This document shows, in pieces, positions 17,728 to 25,110 of a DNA stretch of 48,467 bases. The DNA is taken from assembly GCA_024686085.1 (NCBI GenBank), contig JAIBDT010000013.1:1-48467 (forward strand), given 5' to 3'. Both the position numbers and the translations under genes were made by a program. A model generated the notes under the pieces. That model saw only the letters and a program-made list of their open reading frames with translations, was not told the DNA's origin and did not search any database. The stretch comes from Loktanella sp. (lineage in GTDB: Bacteria > Pseudomonadota > Alphaproteobacteria > Rhodobacterales > Rhodobacteraceae). How positions within the stretch are numbered: position 1 is the first letter of the stretch; each line of letters begins with the position of its first letter.

Positions 17728-17837
17728 TTGCAAACCTCCCCAGACGCCGCGATCCTGTCCTGCTTGATGCATGTCAATGACGTCTGCTGTTGTCGGGCAT
17801 AGTCTTAGGCTTACCTCAATGAAGGGAAGGACATACC

Positions 17838-18284
17838 ATGTTTAGCAAGATAGTTGTCGGTATCGACGGATCGCAGACCTCTGAGAATGCGGTAAGGCTG
17901 GCCTGCGATTTGGCCCAGAAATACGCATCTGAATTGCATTTGGTGCACACCCCGCAGCCGCAAACCGTTGCCTTTGCGATGGGCGCTGTTGCTGGGTATC
18001 ACGCTGTAACGACGATGCCATCAGAGCAAGAAGTCCAAGATGCTGGTAATAAGATCTTGGACGCAGGCAAAGCGATCGCAGCCGAGCTTGGCGTTCCGAT
18101 CACACAGACATACATGCAACTCGGCGATCCAGCCCATGAGATTGTTGCATGTGCAGAAAAATGTGGTGCCGATTTGATCGTGTCGGGACGCCGCAGTTTA
18201 GGCAGCCTTGGCGCCCTTGTGCAGGGCAGCACATCGCAAAAAATCAATCACTTGGCGAAATGCGCTTGTCTTACAGTGACTTAA
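17838..18284 (+). CDS. Universal stress protein (UspA family)
   Basis: A 148-residue single Usp domain. It begins MFSKIVVGIDGSQTSENAVR and ends with the ATP-binding signature GRRSLGSLGALVQGSTSQKI (G-2x-G-9x-G-S/T), so it probably belongs to the nucleotide-binding branch. Such proteins form dimers and respond to stress. GGGAAGGACATACC precedes the ATG. It stands alone; the pepF relic and about 110 bases of non-coding DNA lie upstream. Confidence 0.93.
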   Translation: MFSKIVVGIDGSQTSENAVRLACDLAQKYASELHLVHTPQPQTVAFAMGAVAGYHAVTTMPSEQEVQDAGNKILDAGKAIAAELGVPITQTYMQLGDPAHEIVACAEKCGADLIVSGRRSLGSLGALVQGSTSQKINHLAKCACLTVT

Positions 18285-18358
18285 TCCAACGGGGCGGCTG
18301 GTTTGGCCGCCCGCGGCAGGGCTGATCACAGTGTTCGGCAGTCGGGCTTGGATGCTGG

Positions 18359-18628
18359 TTAGTCCAGCTCTGTCCAAGGCCAAGGTTTCACCTCGGAGGC
18401 TGCGGTTTGGTAGCGGATTGCTTTTGCAAACCAGACGCCCATGGTTGTTCCAAATTCTGCCAGTTGTTCATTCGGTTGCCGCTTATTGACCACCATAATG
18501 ATGAATTGGATAACGGCAATCAGCCAAAACAGGCTTTGTGCAAAGCTAAGCAATAGCCCGATGATGATCATCGAGATCAGGCGCATCCATAAGCTTTCGA
18601 AATGTGGCGGTTCGTCTTGGTCAGTCAT
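18359..18628 (-). CDS. DUF4389 membrane protein
   Basis: An 89-residue protein with two closely spaced membrane segments (LISMIIIGLLLSFAQSLFWL and IAVIQFIIMVVNKRQPNE) and a Trp-rich C-terminus (KPWPWTELD). It matches the DUF4389 family; function unknown. Its ATG overlaps the stop of the Gfo/Idh gene in ATGA, so translation is probably coupled. Third gene of a likely operon with the oxygenase and oxidoreductase genes. Confidence 0.82.
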   Translation of the reverse strand: MTDQDEPPHFESLWMRLISMIIIGLLLSFAQSLFWLIAVIQFIIMVVNKRQPNEQLAEFGTTMGVWFAKAIRYQTAASEVKPWPWTELD

Positions 18629-19590
18629 GCGGGGCCCCCTGCGGCAAATACCATATCCATCATCACTTGTGTGCCACGAGAGAACGACAAGGGGCAAGGG
18701 TAAGCTGTCTCACCGCGTGCTGCCTGCCCAAAGCTTTCAACCTGCAGTACATAGTGGTTTGCCGCGGGCCAGCGTTCTGTCACAACCCGTTGACCGTCAT
18801 TTTCTAGCACCAGTTGGGCAACATCGTGCAGGTTCGCGTTGAAGGGGCAGGTCAGCCGGATCAACCCTTTGTCGCCGTGAAAGTTAATCTCTTGGCGTGG
18901 CTGCATCCGGATCGAGACCACAGCGCTATAGGTGAAGTCCGCGAAATCTGCGGCCACTTGCGCGAATGTATCGACCCCATTTTCATAGCGGATACAGGCG
19001 TCGGCAATCCGCACGGGTTCTGCCCCTGTTACAAAGCGGGCAGCGCCGAAATTATAGACCCCGATGTCGCGTAAGCCCCCGCCGCCCATGTCTGACTTGT
19101 TACGGATGTTGTCCGTGTCGCCTGCATTGTTGTAGCTAAACACGGTATCCACGTGCATCAGTTTGCCAATCGCCCCGCCCTGCACCAATTCGCGTGCGCG
19201 GATGAATTGTGGGTGGTGCACGATCATAAAGGCCTCGGCGCAGAGTTTGTTCGCCTTCTTTGCCGCCACTTCCAACTGGTCGAAATCAGAGGCTTGCATC
19301 GCAATCGGCTTTTCACACAACACGTGCTTGCCTGCTTGTAGTGCCTTGATCGACCAGTCCACGTGCAGCGTATTCGGCAGAGGTATATAGACCGCGTCGA
19401 TGTTCGGGTCGGCCAGAAGGGCATCGTAGTCGCTGTAAACTTTCAGATGCGGCGCGAAGGCAGAAAAGGGCTCCGCCTTGGTCGCGTCAGAGGTCGCGAG
19501 CCCGTAAAGCTCTGCCCCTTTGGCCGCGTGAATAGCGGGCCCCATGTGTTCGCGTGCGAATTTCGCAGCGCCTAAAATTCCCCAACGCAT
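18625..19590 (-). CDS. Gfo/Idh/MocA family oxidoreductase
   Basis: A 321-residue NAD(P)-dependent dehydrogenase. The Rossmann start MRWGILGAAKFAREHMGPAI is followed by DAVYIPLPNTLHVDWSIKAL and the catalytic-region motif HVLCEKPIAM (E-K-P). Family members act on sugars, inositols or related compounds; the substrate here is not known. AAAGGAAAACCA precedes ATG 19590. It lies 24 bases downstream of the 2OG-oxygenase gene on the same strand, suggesting a shared pathway. Confidence 0.92.
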   Translation of the reverse strand: MRWGILGAAKFAREHMGPAIHAAKGAELYGLATSDATKAEPFSAFAPHLKVYSDYDALLADPNIDAVYIPLPNTLHVDWSIKALQAGKHVLCEKPIAMQASDFDQLEVAAKKANKLCAEAFMIVHHPQFIRARELVQGGAIGKLMHVDTVFSYNNAGDTDNIRNKSDMGGGGLRDIGVYNFGAARFVTGAEPVRIADACIRYENGVDTFAQVAADFADFTYSAVVSIRMQPRQEINFHGDKGLIRLTCPFNANLHDVAQLVLENDGQRVVTERWPAANHYVLQVESFGQAARGETAYPCPLSFSRGTQVMMDMVFAAGGPA

Positions 19591-19614
19591 TGGTTTTCCT
19601 TTGTTGTTAGTCCC

Positions 19615-20394
19615 TTAGGACAGTCGTCCGTAGAATGTCATGCGCGCGCTTTCGGACAGGGCGACCCCTGCCTCGGCGTTATAGGCCAGCACGGCCAGCA
19701 TGCGTGTTTTATCGCTTTCGTTCGGGGACACGCGGTGGATCGCGTTGCGCCCCCTGAATAGCACCAGCGTGCCAGGGTCCATTGTCAGGACATCAGGCTG
19801 CACTTTTCCGTCAAGTAGATCTGCCACACCGTCGAAATTCATCTCGCCCGCGTCCGCGTCGCGCAGTGCTTTGATATACTCAAAAGCGCTGCCTGCATCG
19901 GGTTTCTGGATCAGCAGCGTGATTGCGAAGGATGAATTGTCGAAGTGCCAGCCCAGTTCTTGGCCACGCTTGGCGTAGTGGATGTTGATGGATGACAAAG
20001 GGTCGGCGTAGGGGTGCAGGGCCGCCTGCCCTGTTGTCGCTGCAACAAAATCCCGAAAGACGTGTGCGTCGTAGAGCGTGCGCAGGGCTGAGTTTGCCCC
20101 GACTTCGTCGTCGCAGATACATCCTTTGGACGATGTGACCTGACGGTTGGCGGGGTGATCATCGGCATAGTCCGGGTTGTGCGGCGTCAAGTAAACAGAA
20201 TGATTTTGTGCGCAGAAATAGGCCTGACCTTGCTTTGCAAGGCTTTCGGCATGGATGTCGGCCAAGGCAGCGGGTTGGATAAAGTCGGGCAGCACCAGCA
20301 CGCCTGTTTGGTCCAGCGTGGCCGCACATTGCGCTGCAAAAGCTTTGTCCGCGATCGGGTGCTGTGAAAGGTTGATGATCGTGTCGATGGTCAT
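19615..20394 (-). CDS. 2-oxoglutarate/Fe(II)-dependent oxygenase-like protein
   Basis: A 259-residue protein with the iron-binding pattern of the cupin-type dioxygenases: GWHFDNSSFAITLLIQ supplies the HxD pair and GRNAIHRVSPNESDKTR supplies the distal His and the Arg that usually binds 2-oxoglutarate. It resembles the ArpA-annotated proteins of Rhodobacterales. The substrate is unknown. AAGGAAG lies upstream of ATG 20394. It leads the operon with the Gfo/Idh and DUF4389 genes. Confidence 0.8.
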   Translation of the reverse strand: MTIDTIINLSQHPIADKAFAAQCAATLDQTGVLVLPDFIQPAALADIHAESLAKQGQAYFCAQNHSVYLTPHNPDYADDHPANRQVTSSKGCICDDEVGANSALRTLYDAHVFRDFVAATTGQAALHPYADPLSSINIHYAKRGQELGWHFDNSSFAITLLIQKPDAGSAFEYIKALRDADAGEMNFDGVADLLDGKVQPDVLTMDPGTLVLFRGRNAIHRVSPNESDKTRMLAVLAYNAEAGVALSESARMTFYGRLS

Positions 20395-20474
20395 ACGCGG
20401 CTTCCTTGCGATTGCTTGGCAAAACTATGCCCCTGTTTGCGCATGTTTGGAAAGACCCCGCAGGTCCGCACATG

Positions 20475-20500
20475 AAAAAGGGCCCCGCATGCGGAGCCCT
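20475..20500 (-). terminator. Intrinsic terminator after rpoH
   Basis: On the minus strand AAGGGCTCCGC and GCGGGGCCCTT form an 11-base stem (one T-G wobble), followed by TTTC with further T from the closing pairs. It lies about 19 bases past the rpoH stop and upstream of the oxygenase gene start on the same strand. Confidence 0.85.
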
Positions 20501-20518
20501 TATAGAGATTATCAGTGT

Positions 20519-21415
20519 TTATGCGTCTTCAAGCATACCGCGTTCGCGAGCCAAAGCCTGCATCCGCTCTTGTAGCTTTTCAAAGGCCCGCACTTCGATT
20601 TGCCGAATACGTTCGCGGCTGACGTTGTATTGGCCGCTGAGATCTTCGAGCGTGATGGTTTCTTCGGCCAAGCGACGCTGCACGAGAATGTCTTTCTCGC
20701 GGTCGTTGAGAACCTCCATCGCTTCGGCCATGATTTCACGGCGCGCTGTGAGTTCGTCAGAGGCCTCGTAGTCGCCTGCCGTGTCCACGCTGTCGTCTTC
20801 AAGCCAGTCCTGCCACTGCGCAGTTCCTTCGCCGTCAGAGCCGACTACCGCGTTCAACGATGCGTCCCCACCAGACAGACGGCGGTTCATTGACACGACT
20901 TCAGCTTCGGTCACGCCAAGGTCGGTTGCGATCCGTTCGACGTTTTCAGGGCGTAGGTCGCCCTCTTCCAATGCGCCGATCCGATTTTTGGCTTTGCGCA
21001 GGTTAAAGAACAGCTTTTTCTGCGCAGATGTCGTACCAAGTTTCACCATGGACCAAGACCGCAGCACGTATTCTTGGATAGACGCGCGGATCCACCACAT
21101 CGCGTAGGTCGCGAGACGGAAGCCCTTTTCAGGGTCGAATTTCTTGACCGCTTGCATCAAGCCCACGTTCGCTTCAGAGATCACCTCTGATTGCGGCAAG
21201 CCGTAACCACGATAGCCCATGGCAATTTTGGCTGCCAGTCGCAGGTGCGACGTGACCATTTTATGCGCCGCTTCAGTGTCCTCATGGTCCACCCAGCGTT
21301 TGGCCAGCATGTATTCTTCTTCAGGCTCCAGCATCGGAAATTTTCGTATTTCCTGCATATACCGGTTCAAACCTTGTTCCGGTGATGGTGCCGGTAGATT
21401 TTTAAGATTGCTCAT
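20519..21415 (-). CDS. rpoH: RNA polymerase sigma-32 (heat shock) factor RpoH
   Basis: A 298-residue group-3 sigma factor that directs heat shock promoters. Region 2 contains FRLATYAMWWIRASIQEYVL, and the RpoH-specific box QKKLFFNLRKAK follows. Region 4 contains [22 protein letters not shown] 21415 is chosen because AGAGGGATACAG precedes it; the next upstream start adds seven non-conserved residues. A heat-shock-type promoter lies at 21456-21484, suggesting self-activation. The sequence is of the RpoHI type by general resemblance; a second rpoH elsewhere in the genome would be usual in Rhodobacterales. Confidence 0.95.
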   Translation of the reverse strand: MSNLKNLPAPSPEQGLNRYMQEIRKFPMLEPEEEYMLAKRWVDHEDTEAAHKMVTSHLRLAAKIAMGYRGYGLPQSEVISEANVGLMQAVKKFDPEKGFRLATYAMWWIRASIQEYVLRSWSMVKLGTTSAQKKLFFNLRKAKNRIGALEEGDLRPENVERIATDLGVTEAEVVSMNRRLSGGDASLNAVVGSDGEGTAQWQDWLEDDSVDTAGDYEASDELTARREIMAEAMEVLNDREKDILVQRRLAEETITLEDLSGQYNVSRERIRQIEVRAFEKLQERMQALARERGMLEDA

Positions 21416-21455
21416 CTGTATCCCTCTCACTCCCATGTTTATGGGCTTAACATCG

Positions 21456-21484
21456 ATATGGGTGCAACTTGTTCCGCTTTCAAG
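21456..21484 (-). promoter_or_regulatory. Sigma-32-like promoter upstream of rpoH
   Basis: On the minus strand, CTTGAAA (21478-21484) is followed after 15 bases by CCCATAT (21456-21462). This matches the heat shock consensus CTTGAAA, 13-15 bases, CCCCATnT closely. It would start the rpoH message roughly 35 bases ahead of its ATG, implying positive autoregulation. Confidence 0.72.
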
Positions 21485-21579
21485 TCCATGTAGCCATAAA
21501 GCTTAAACGGAATATGAACCTTGATCCGTCGAAGTTAAAGATATGTGTCAGTGCGTTCACGCACATGAGTTCCCATATT

Positions 21580-22611
21580 TCAGACCTCTGCGCCCAAAAC
21601 GTGGAGTAAATCGCGCATATCGTCGGGCAAGTCGGCCTCGAATTCCATGAATTCTTCGGTCACCGGATGAATGAACCCTAATGTCGCTGCGTGAAGCGCC
21701 TGCCGTGAGAAGTTTGAGATCGCGTCTACCCCTGCCTCGCCAATCGCCTTGGGCGACATCTTGCGTTTGCCCCCGTAGGTCGGATCGCCGATCAGCGCGT
21801 GCCCGCAGTGCGCCATGTGCACGCGGATTTGGTGGGTGCGCCCTGTCTCTAACCAGCATTCGACCAGACAGGCCACGGGCGGCGTGCCAAGTGGGTCCAA
21901 AATGCGACAGCGTGTAACGGCGTGGCGTCCTGTGGTGAAGGATACCGCTTGGCGTTGTCTGTCGGTTTTATGTCGCCCGAGGAAAGTTTGCACTTTCAGG
22001 ATATTACCGGGTTCAAATGACGTGCCTTTGATGCCGCGCAGCCGTGGATCATTTGCCTCTGGGACGCCGTAGCACATCGCGATGTAGCGCCGTTCGACGG
22101 TGTGATCCGCAAATTGGGCGGCAAGGCTATGGTGTGCGCGGTCGGATTTGGCGGCCACAAGCAACCCTGTGGTTTCTTTGTCGATCCGGTGCACGATGCC
22201 GGGGCGCTTCATGCCGCCCACGCCCGAGAGCGTATCGCCGCAATGAAAGATTAGCGCATTCACGAGCGTCCCGTTCGGCGTGCCGGGGGCTGGATGCACG
22301 ACCATGCCACTGGGTTTATTGATGACAATCAGGTCGTCGTCCTCGTAAACCACATCAAGCGGGATATCCTCGCCGCCGATATGGCTTTCTTCGGCGATAT
22401 CGACAGAGACGGTGATTTGTGCGCCTTCTTCAACCCGAAACCGCGGATCGGTCACAATGGTGCCGTTTACCTGCACAGCCCCGTCGGCGATCAGTTTCGC
22501 CAAGCGCGAGCGTGACAGGGACGCATCAGCGGGCACATCGCGCCCCAAGGCCTTGTCCAAACGCGGCGCGGGATTTGCTGCGATTTCGAATGTAATCTGC
22601 GTTGCAGCCAT
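21580..22611 (-). CDS. rluD: Ribosomal large subunit pseudouridine synthase, RluA/RluD family
   Basis: A 343-residue enzyme that converts uridines to pseudouridine in 23S rRNA. An N-terminal S4 domain (RLDKALGRDVPADASLSRSR) precedes the catalytic domain with GIVHRIDKETTGLLVAAKS, where the Asp of HRIDKETTG is the catalytic residue, and ends with LETGRTHQIRVHMAHCGHAL. AAGGAGCCGGAC precedes ATG 22611. The presence of the S4 domain and the length favour RluD over RluA or RluC, but the target sites are inferred. Divergent gene context: tRNA-His lies upstream on the same strand. Confidence 0.9.
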   Translation of the reverse strand: MAATQITFEIAANPAPRLDKALGRDVPADASLSRSRLAKLIADGAVQVNGTIVTDPRFRVEEGAQITVSVDIAEESHIGGEDIPLDVVYEDDDLIVINKPSGMVVHPAPGTPNGTLVNALIFHCGDTLSGVGGMKRPGIVHRIDKETTGLLVAAKSDRAHHSLAAQFADHTVERRYIAMCYGVPEANDPRLRGIKGTSFEPGNILKVQTFLGRHKTDRQRQAVSFTTGRHAVTRCRILDPLGTPPVACLVECWLETGRTHQIRVHMAHCGHALIGDPTYGGKRKMSPKAIGEAGVDAISNFSRQALHAATLGFIHPVTEEFMEFEADLPDDMRDLLHVLGAEV

Positions 22612-22711
22612 GTCCGGCTCCTTGATGGGTTTGCGGCTGTCTAGACGCATTGCGCAGACTTGTCACCAAAGCGTGGCAACTGATTTCAGCGGAATTTAAC
22701 GTGAGGGGGGA

Positions 22712-22788
22712 TGGTACCGCCTCCCCGGCTTGAACGGGGGACCCCTGGTTCCACAAACCAGTGCTCTAACCAACTGAGCTAAGGCGGC
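22712..22788 (-). tRNA. tRNA-His (GTG anticodon)
   Basis: The 77 bases fold as a standard cloverleaf: acceptor GCCGCCT with AGGCGGT, D arm GCTCAGTTGGTTAGAGC, anticodon stem CTGGT/ACCAG with loop TTGTGGA (anticodon GTG), T arm CCCCG-TTCAAGC-CGGGG, and an encoded CCA end. The base before G1 is T, so the G-1 normally needed for tRNA-His identity is not encoded; position 1-72 is G-T (G-U) and the discriminator is A. Both deviations are known for one group of alphaproteobacteria. A probable promoter is at 22799-22827. Confidence 0.97.
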
Positions 22789-22798
22789 ATCGGGGTTG

Positions 22799-22827
22799 GA
22801 TTTAGCCCCAAGCGGATTTGATTGCAA
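22799..22827 (-). promoter_or_regulatory. Putative promoter for tRNA-His
   Basis: Minus-strand TTGCAA (22822-22827) and TAAATC (22799-22804) are separated by 17 bases, and the expected start lies just ahead of the tRNA 5' end at 22788. Weak -10 match; support comes mostly from position. Confidence 0.4.
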
Positions 22828-22906
22828 GACCCCTGCCCGCCTTTTCCTTGCCAATGGGCCAATCAGCAGGATAGATCAACGAAAGCAGTGAAAAGGAGCC
22901 TATCAG

Positions 22907-23098
22907 ATGGGTATCAATGACGAACGCGACGTAGAAGCAAACATGCAAATCGGCCCGACAGATGCGGGGATGGTCCGCCTGTTCGTCGAATCTGGTGGTG
23001 TAGAGATCCCGATGGATTTCGAACCAGAGGAAGCCGAAGAAATCGCCGAAGAAATGCGCGCCGCAGCCATGGCCGCACGGGCGATGAAAAAGCGCTAG
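22907..23098 (+). CDS. DUF6324 family small acidic protein
   Basis: A 63-residue acidic protein, MGINDERDVEANMQIGPTDA..., with a predicted C-terminal helix EPEEAEEIAEEMRAAAMAAR. It matches a small family of unknown function common in Rhodobacterales (DUF6324). A strong AAAAGGAG sits upstream of the ATG. No signal peptide or membrane segment. It ends 1 base before the stop of mmcB, which converges on it. Confidence 0.85.
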   Translation: MGINDERDVEANMQIGPTDAGMVRLFVESGGVEIPMDFEPEEAEEIAEEMRAAAMAARAMKKR

Positions 23099-23099
23099 G

Positions 23100-23567
23100 T
23101 TAGTCCAGACCAAATCGCACCGACACACGCGGGTCGCGCGCTGCTTGCGCACGTGTGGCCGCGTGGCGGGCGAATTTGTGGGTCATCACGCGGCGCCGTG
23201 CCGCCGGAAGCCTGTCCTCTGGCGCCATGCGCAAAATCTCGGCGTCATAGCCGTCTGCGATGATCAGCCCTGTGTCTGCAGGTAATAATTCGGTCGGAAA
23301 ATCCTGATCGACCGCCCAAAAGAATCGGTCACACCATTCCAGATAGCCCTGCCATTTGTTGTCGGTCTGAAAATCGACGCGTGATGATTTGCATTCTATC
23401 ACCCAAATCTCGCCCTTTGGCCCCAATGCCATTACATCCACCCGCAGCCCGCGTGTTGGCACCAGTTCTTCGACGCTGACAAAGTCATGATGCCGCAAAT
23501 GGCGGCACACACCCCGCGCCAAAATCTGGCCGGGCATGAGATCAGGAAGGGAGAGGTCATTTGCCAT
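23100..23567 (-). CDS. mmcB: MmcB-like DNA repair protein
   Basis: A 155-residue protein with a restriction-nuclease-like core: LRVDVMALGPKGEIWVIECK gives the D...E-x-K catalytic pattern (D44, E58, K60 approximately). In Caulobacter, MmcB is a LexA-controlled nuclease-like factor that helps the ImuAB mutagenic repair system; the function here is inferred from that family. No clear ribosome binding site is seen ahead of ATG 23567. I did not find a convincing LexA box in the 160 bases upstream. Confidence 0.85.
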   Translation of the reverse strand: MANDLSLPDLMPGQILARGVCRHLRHHDFVSVEELVPTRGLRVDVMALGPKGEIWVIECKSSRVDFQTDNKWQGYLEWCDRFFWAVDQDFPTELLPADTGLIIADGYDAEILRMAPEDRLPAARRRVMTHKFARHAATRAQAARDPRVSVRFGLD

Positions 23568-23729
23568 CGCTCAAATATGAACAAAACATAAACATCGGTC
23601 AAGCGCCTGTGAATGTGGCCCAAATTGGGCGCATGACGTAGGGGCAATCCTTAATTTGGCCGTTTGTCGTCATGTTTCGGGCCAATTTGCCCGTCAAAGA
23701 GAGGGTAACTTATTTATTGGAGCTGCCCC

Positions 23730-23858
23730 ATGACTTTGTTCACTGACATCACTTTCGCCCAAGTTTGCCTTGCTGCCCTGACTGTCGGCGCGATTGAACA
23801 TGTTTTGGCCCGTTTTGCCCCAGAAGACCTGCTGCGCCAGCTTGGTGTTTCACAGTAA
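23730..23858 (+). CDS. Possible 42-residue protein upstream of the 6S RNA
   Basis: A short frame starting MTLFTDITFAQVCLAALTVG and ending DLLRQLGVSQ, with GGAG 6 bases ahead of the ATG. The N-terminal part is a hydrophobic helix and the C-terminal part an amphipathic helix, so it could be a small membrane-associated protein. No family is recognised. It lies alone in the mmcB-HdeD gap, just before the probable 6S RNA promoter. Might be only a chance frame. Confidence 0.4.
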   Translation: MTLFTDITFAQVCLAALTVGAIEHVLARFAPEDLLRQLGVSQ

Positions 23859-23871
23859 TCTGCGACACCCC

Positions 23872-23900
23872 TTGTAGGACCGCCTCTAGCGGCCTATCTG
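23872..23900 (+). promoter_or_regulatory. Putative promoter of the 6S RNA gene
   Basis: TTGTAG (23872-23877) and TATCTG (23895-23900) are 17 bases apart. The predicted start falls within a few bases of the first paired base of the downstream RNA at 23902. The -10 match is imperfect. Confidence 0.45.
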
Positions 23901-23901
23901 T

Positions 23902-24076
23902 GGTCTTGGCGGGTTTCTGCTCTTCTCGATCGCTATAGGGGTTACATTCCAGTGGCCGTAAGCAAATCCCAGGGAGCTGGCTCTGTTTGGATCCTGGTCC
24001 AATTACCTGGCGCCCACCTGTACATACAGGTTCACGGGAATAAATCCCTGACCGGCTGCAGCGGTTCCCGCCACCT
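23902..24076 (+). ncRNA. ssrS: Probable 6S RNA
   Basis: About 175 bases folding as one long rod. The closing stem pairs GGCGGG (23908-23913) with CCCGCC (24067-24072) and then CTGC (23917-23920) with GCAG. The apical arm pairs GTGG with CCAC and CCAGG with CCTGG, capped by TTGGA-TCCTGG-TCCAA. Between them is a large bubble whose 3' side holds the small hairpin ACCTGT-ACAT-ACAGGT and GGGA-ATAAA-TCCC. A rod with a central bubble and a 3' hairpin is the 6S architecture, which mimics an open promoter and sequesters sigma70 polymerase. Length fits. Identity rests on fold and position, not on a search. The 3' end overlaps the stop of the convergent HdeD gene. Confidence 0.55.
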
Positions 24077-24632
24077 AAACGTCTGACGCCCGCGCCAAGC
24101 CCACAAAGGCGATGCCCGATGTCAGGAAGTTGATCCCCAGCAATAGTCCGATGGCCCAAAGTGCCGTTGATGGCAGCCCCGCGATCAGCAAAATCCCCAT
24201 CGCCAATGTTGCCGCCCCATTAAATGCCAACCAGCCCCAGCCCTTTTTCGGGCGGTGCTGAAGGGCGATCATGGCCTCGACACCCCCTTGCAGCAAGAAA
24301 ATCACCCCAACCAAAAATGTCAGGCCGATCAACCCTGTCAGTGCAAAGAACCCCAGATAGACGCCCAGCGCGATATGCATCACAGCGATCAGCCCTGACC
24401 AGATGGCCGATTGCCATTCTTTGGATTGGAACGCGTGATAAAGCATCGCCGCCCCTGTCGCGAGGAAGATCCACCCCAATAAGGTCTTGGCCGCAATAGA
24501 GAAAAGCAGTGGAAACAGGATTGCCAGAACCCCAAGCGCGATCAGCAGATAGCCCACATTTCGGAATTGCGTGCGGAATTTACGCACGGCGTCCATGATG
24601 TCGTCTTTTGTCATTTGTTCGGGGTTTTGCAT
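24075..24632 (-). CDS. HdeD family membrane protein
   Basis: A 185-residue integral membrane protein with six hydrophobic segments in pairs (for example NVGYLLIALGVLAILFPLLF and LGIN-FLTSGIAFVGL), matching the HdeD/DUF308 family known in E. coli for acid resistance at high cell density. ATG 24632 is preferred: AAAGGAAACAAGC precedes it, while earlier in-frame starts lack a ribosome binding site. A role in acid tolerance is inferred from the family name only. Confidence 0.85.
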   Translation of the reverse strand: MQNPEQMTKDDIMDAVRKFRTQFRNVGYLLIALGVLAILFPLLFSIAAKTLLGWIFLATGAAMLYHAFQSKEWQSAIWSGLIAVMHIALGVYLGFFALTGLIGLTFLVGVIFLLQGGVEAMIALQHRPKKGWGWLAFNGAATLAMGILLIAGLPSTALWAIGLLLGINFLTSGIAFVGLARASDV

Positions 24633-24763
24633 GCTTGTTTCCTTTGTCATTCGCGCAAAGGTAGCATGTCTTGCGCTGCACTTAAACGCTATGCCGCGAC
24701 TTGTAGGATCATGCACTGCCACCGGAAACCTCTCCGCGTGGCAGCACATGTATGTTCGCTAAC

Positions 24764-25024
24764 TTACTTGACGTTGGGCGTGCTTACCGTTGTCTTGCCT
24801 CCGCCACTGATCGCCCCAATGGCAATAATCGCACCAAGGCCGAGTGCGAGAGGGCCTGCGTTTAGTGTCAGTGTTTGGAGGAGAGTGTTGTCAGTGATAG
24901 GAAAACCCTCATTATTGGCGCCCAAAGCCGCCCCTGCAACTGGCACAAATCCTTCTTGCGCAACTGCCGCTGTCGACATGGTCGCAAGCAATGCGGTTGC
25001 GAGCATTTTTTTTAAAAATTGCAT
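24764..25024 (-). CDS. Small exported protein with C-terminal hydrophobic segment
   Basis: An 86-residue protein. The N-terminus MQFLKKMLATALLATMSTAA is a signal peptide with cleavage near AVAQ-EGF. The C-terminal half has a Gly/Ala/Leu hydrophobic stretch (GPLALGLGAIIAIGAISGGG) and a polar tail. Such small exported proteins are common in Rhodobacterales but I cannot assign a function. GGAGATTAAAA lies upstream. It is downstream of nusB on the same strand with 86 bases between. Confidence 0.65.
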   Translation of the reverse strand: MQFLKKMLATALLATMSTAAVAQEGFVPVAGAALGANNEGFPITDNTLLQTLTLNAGPLALGLGAIIAIGAISGGGKTTVSTPNVK

Positions 25025-25110
25025 TAATCATTTTAATCTCCATAAGTTGAATGATCGCAAATTGAAGACAATCGTAGCCGTTATCAACCATTAATCACGC
25101 TGAATGAGAT

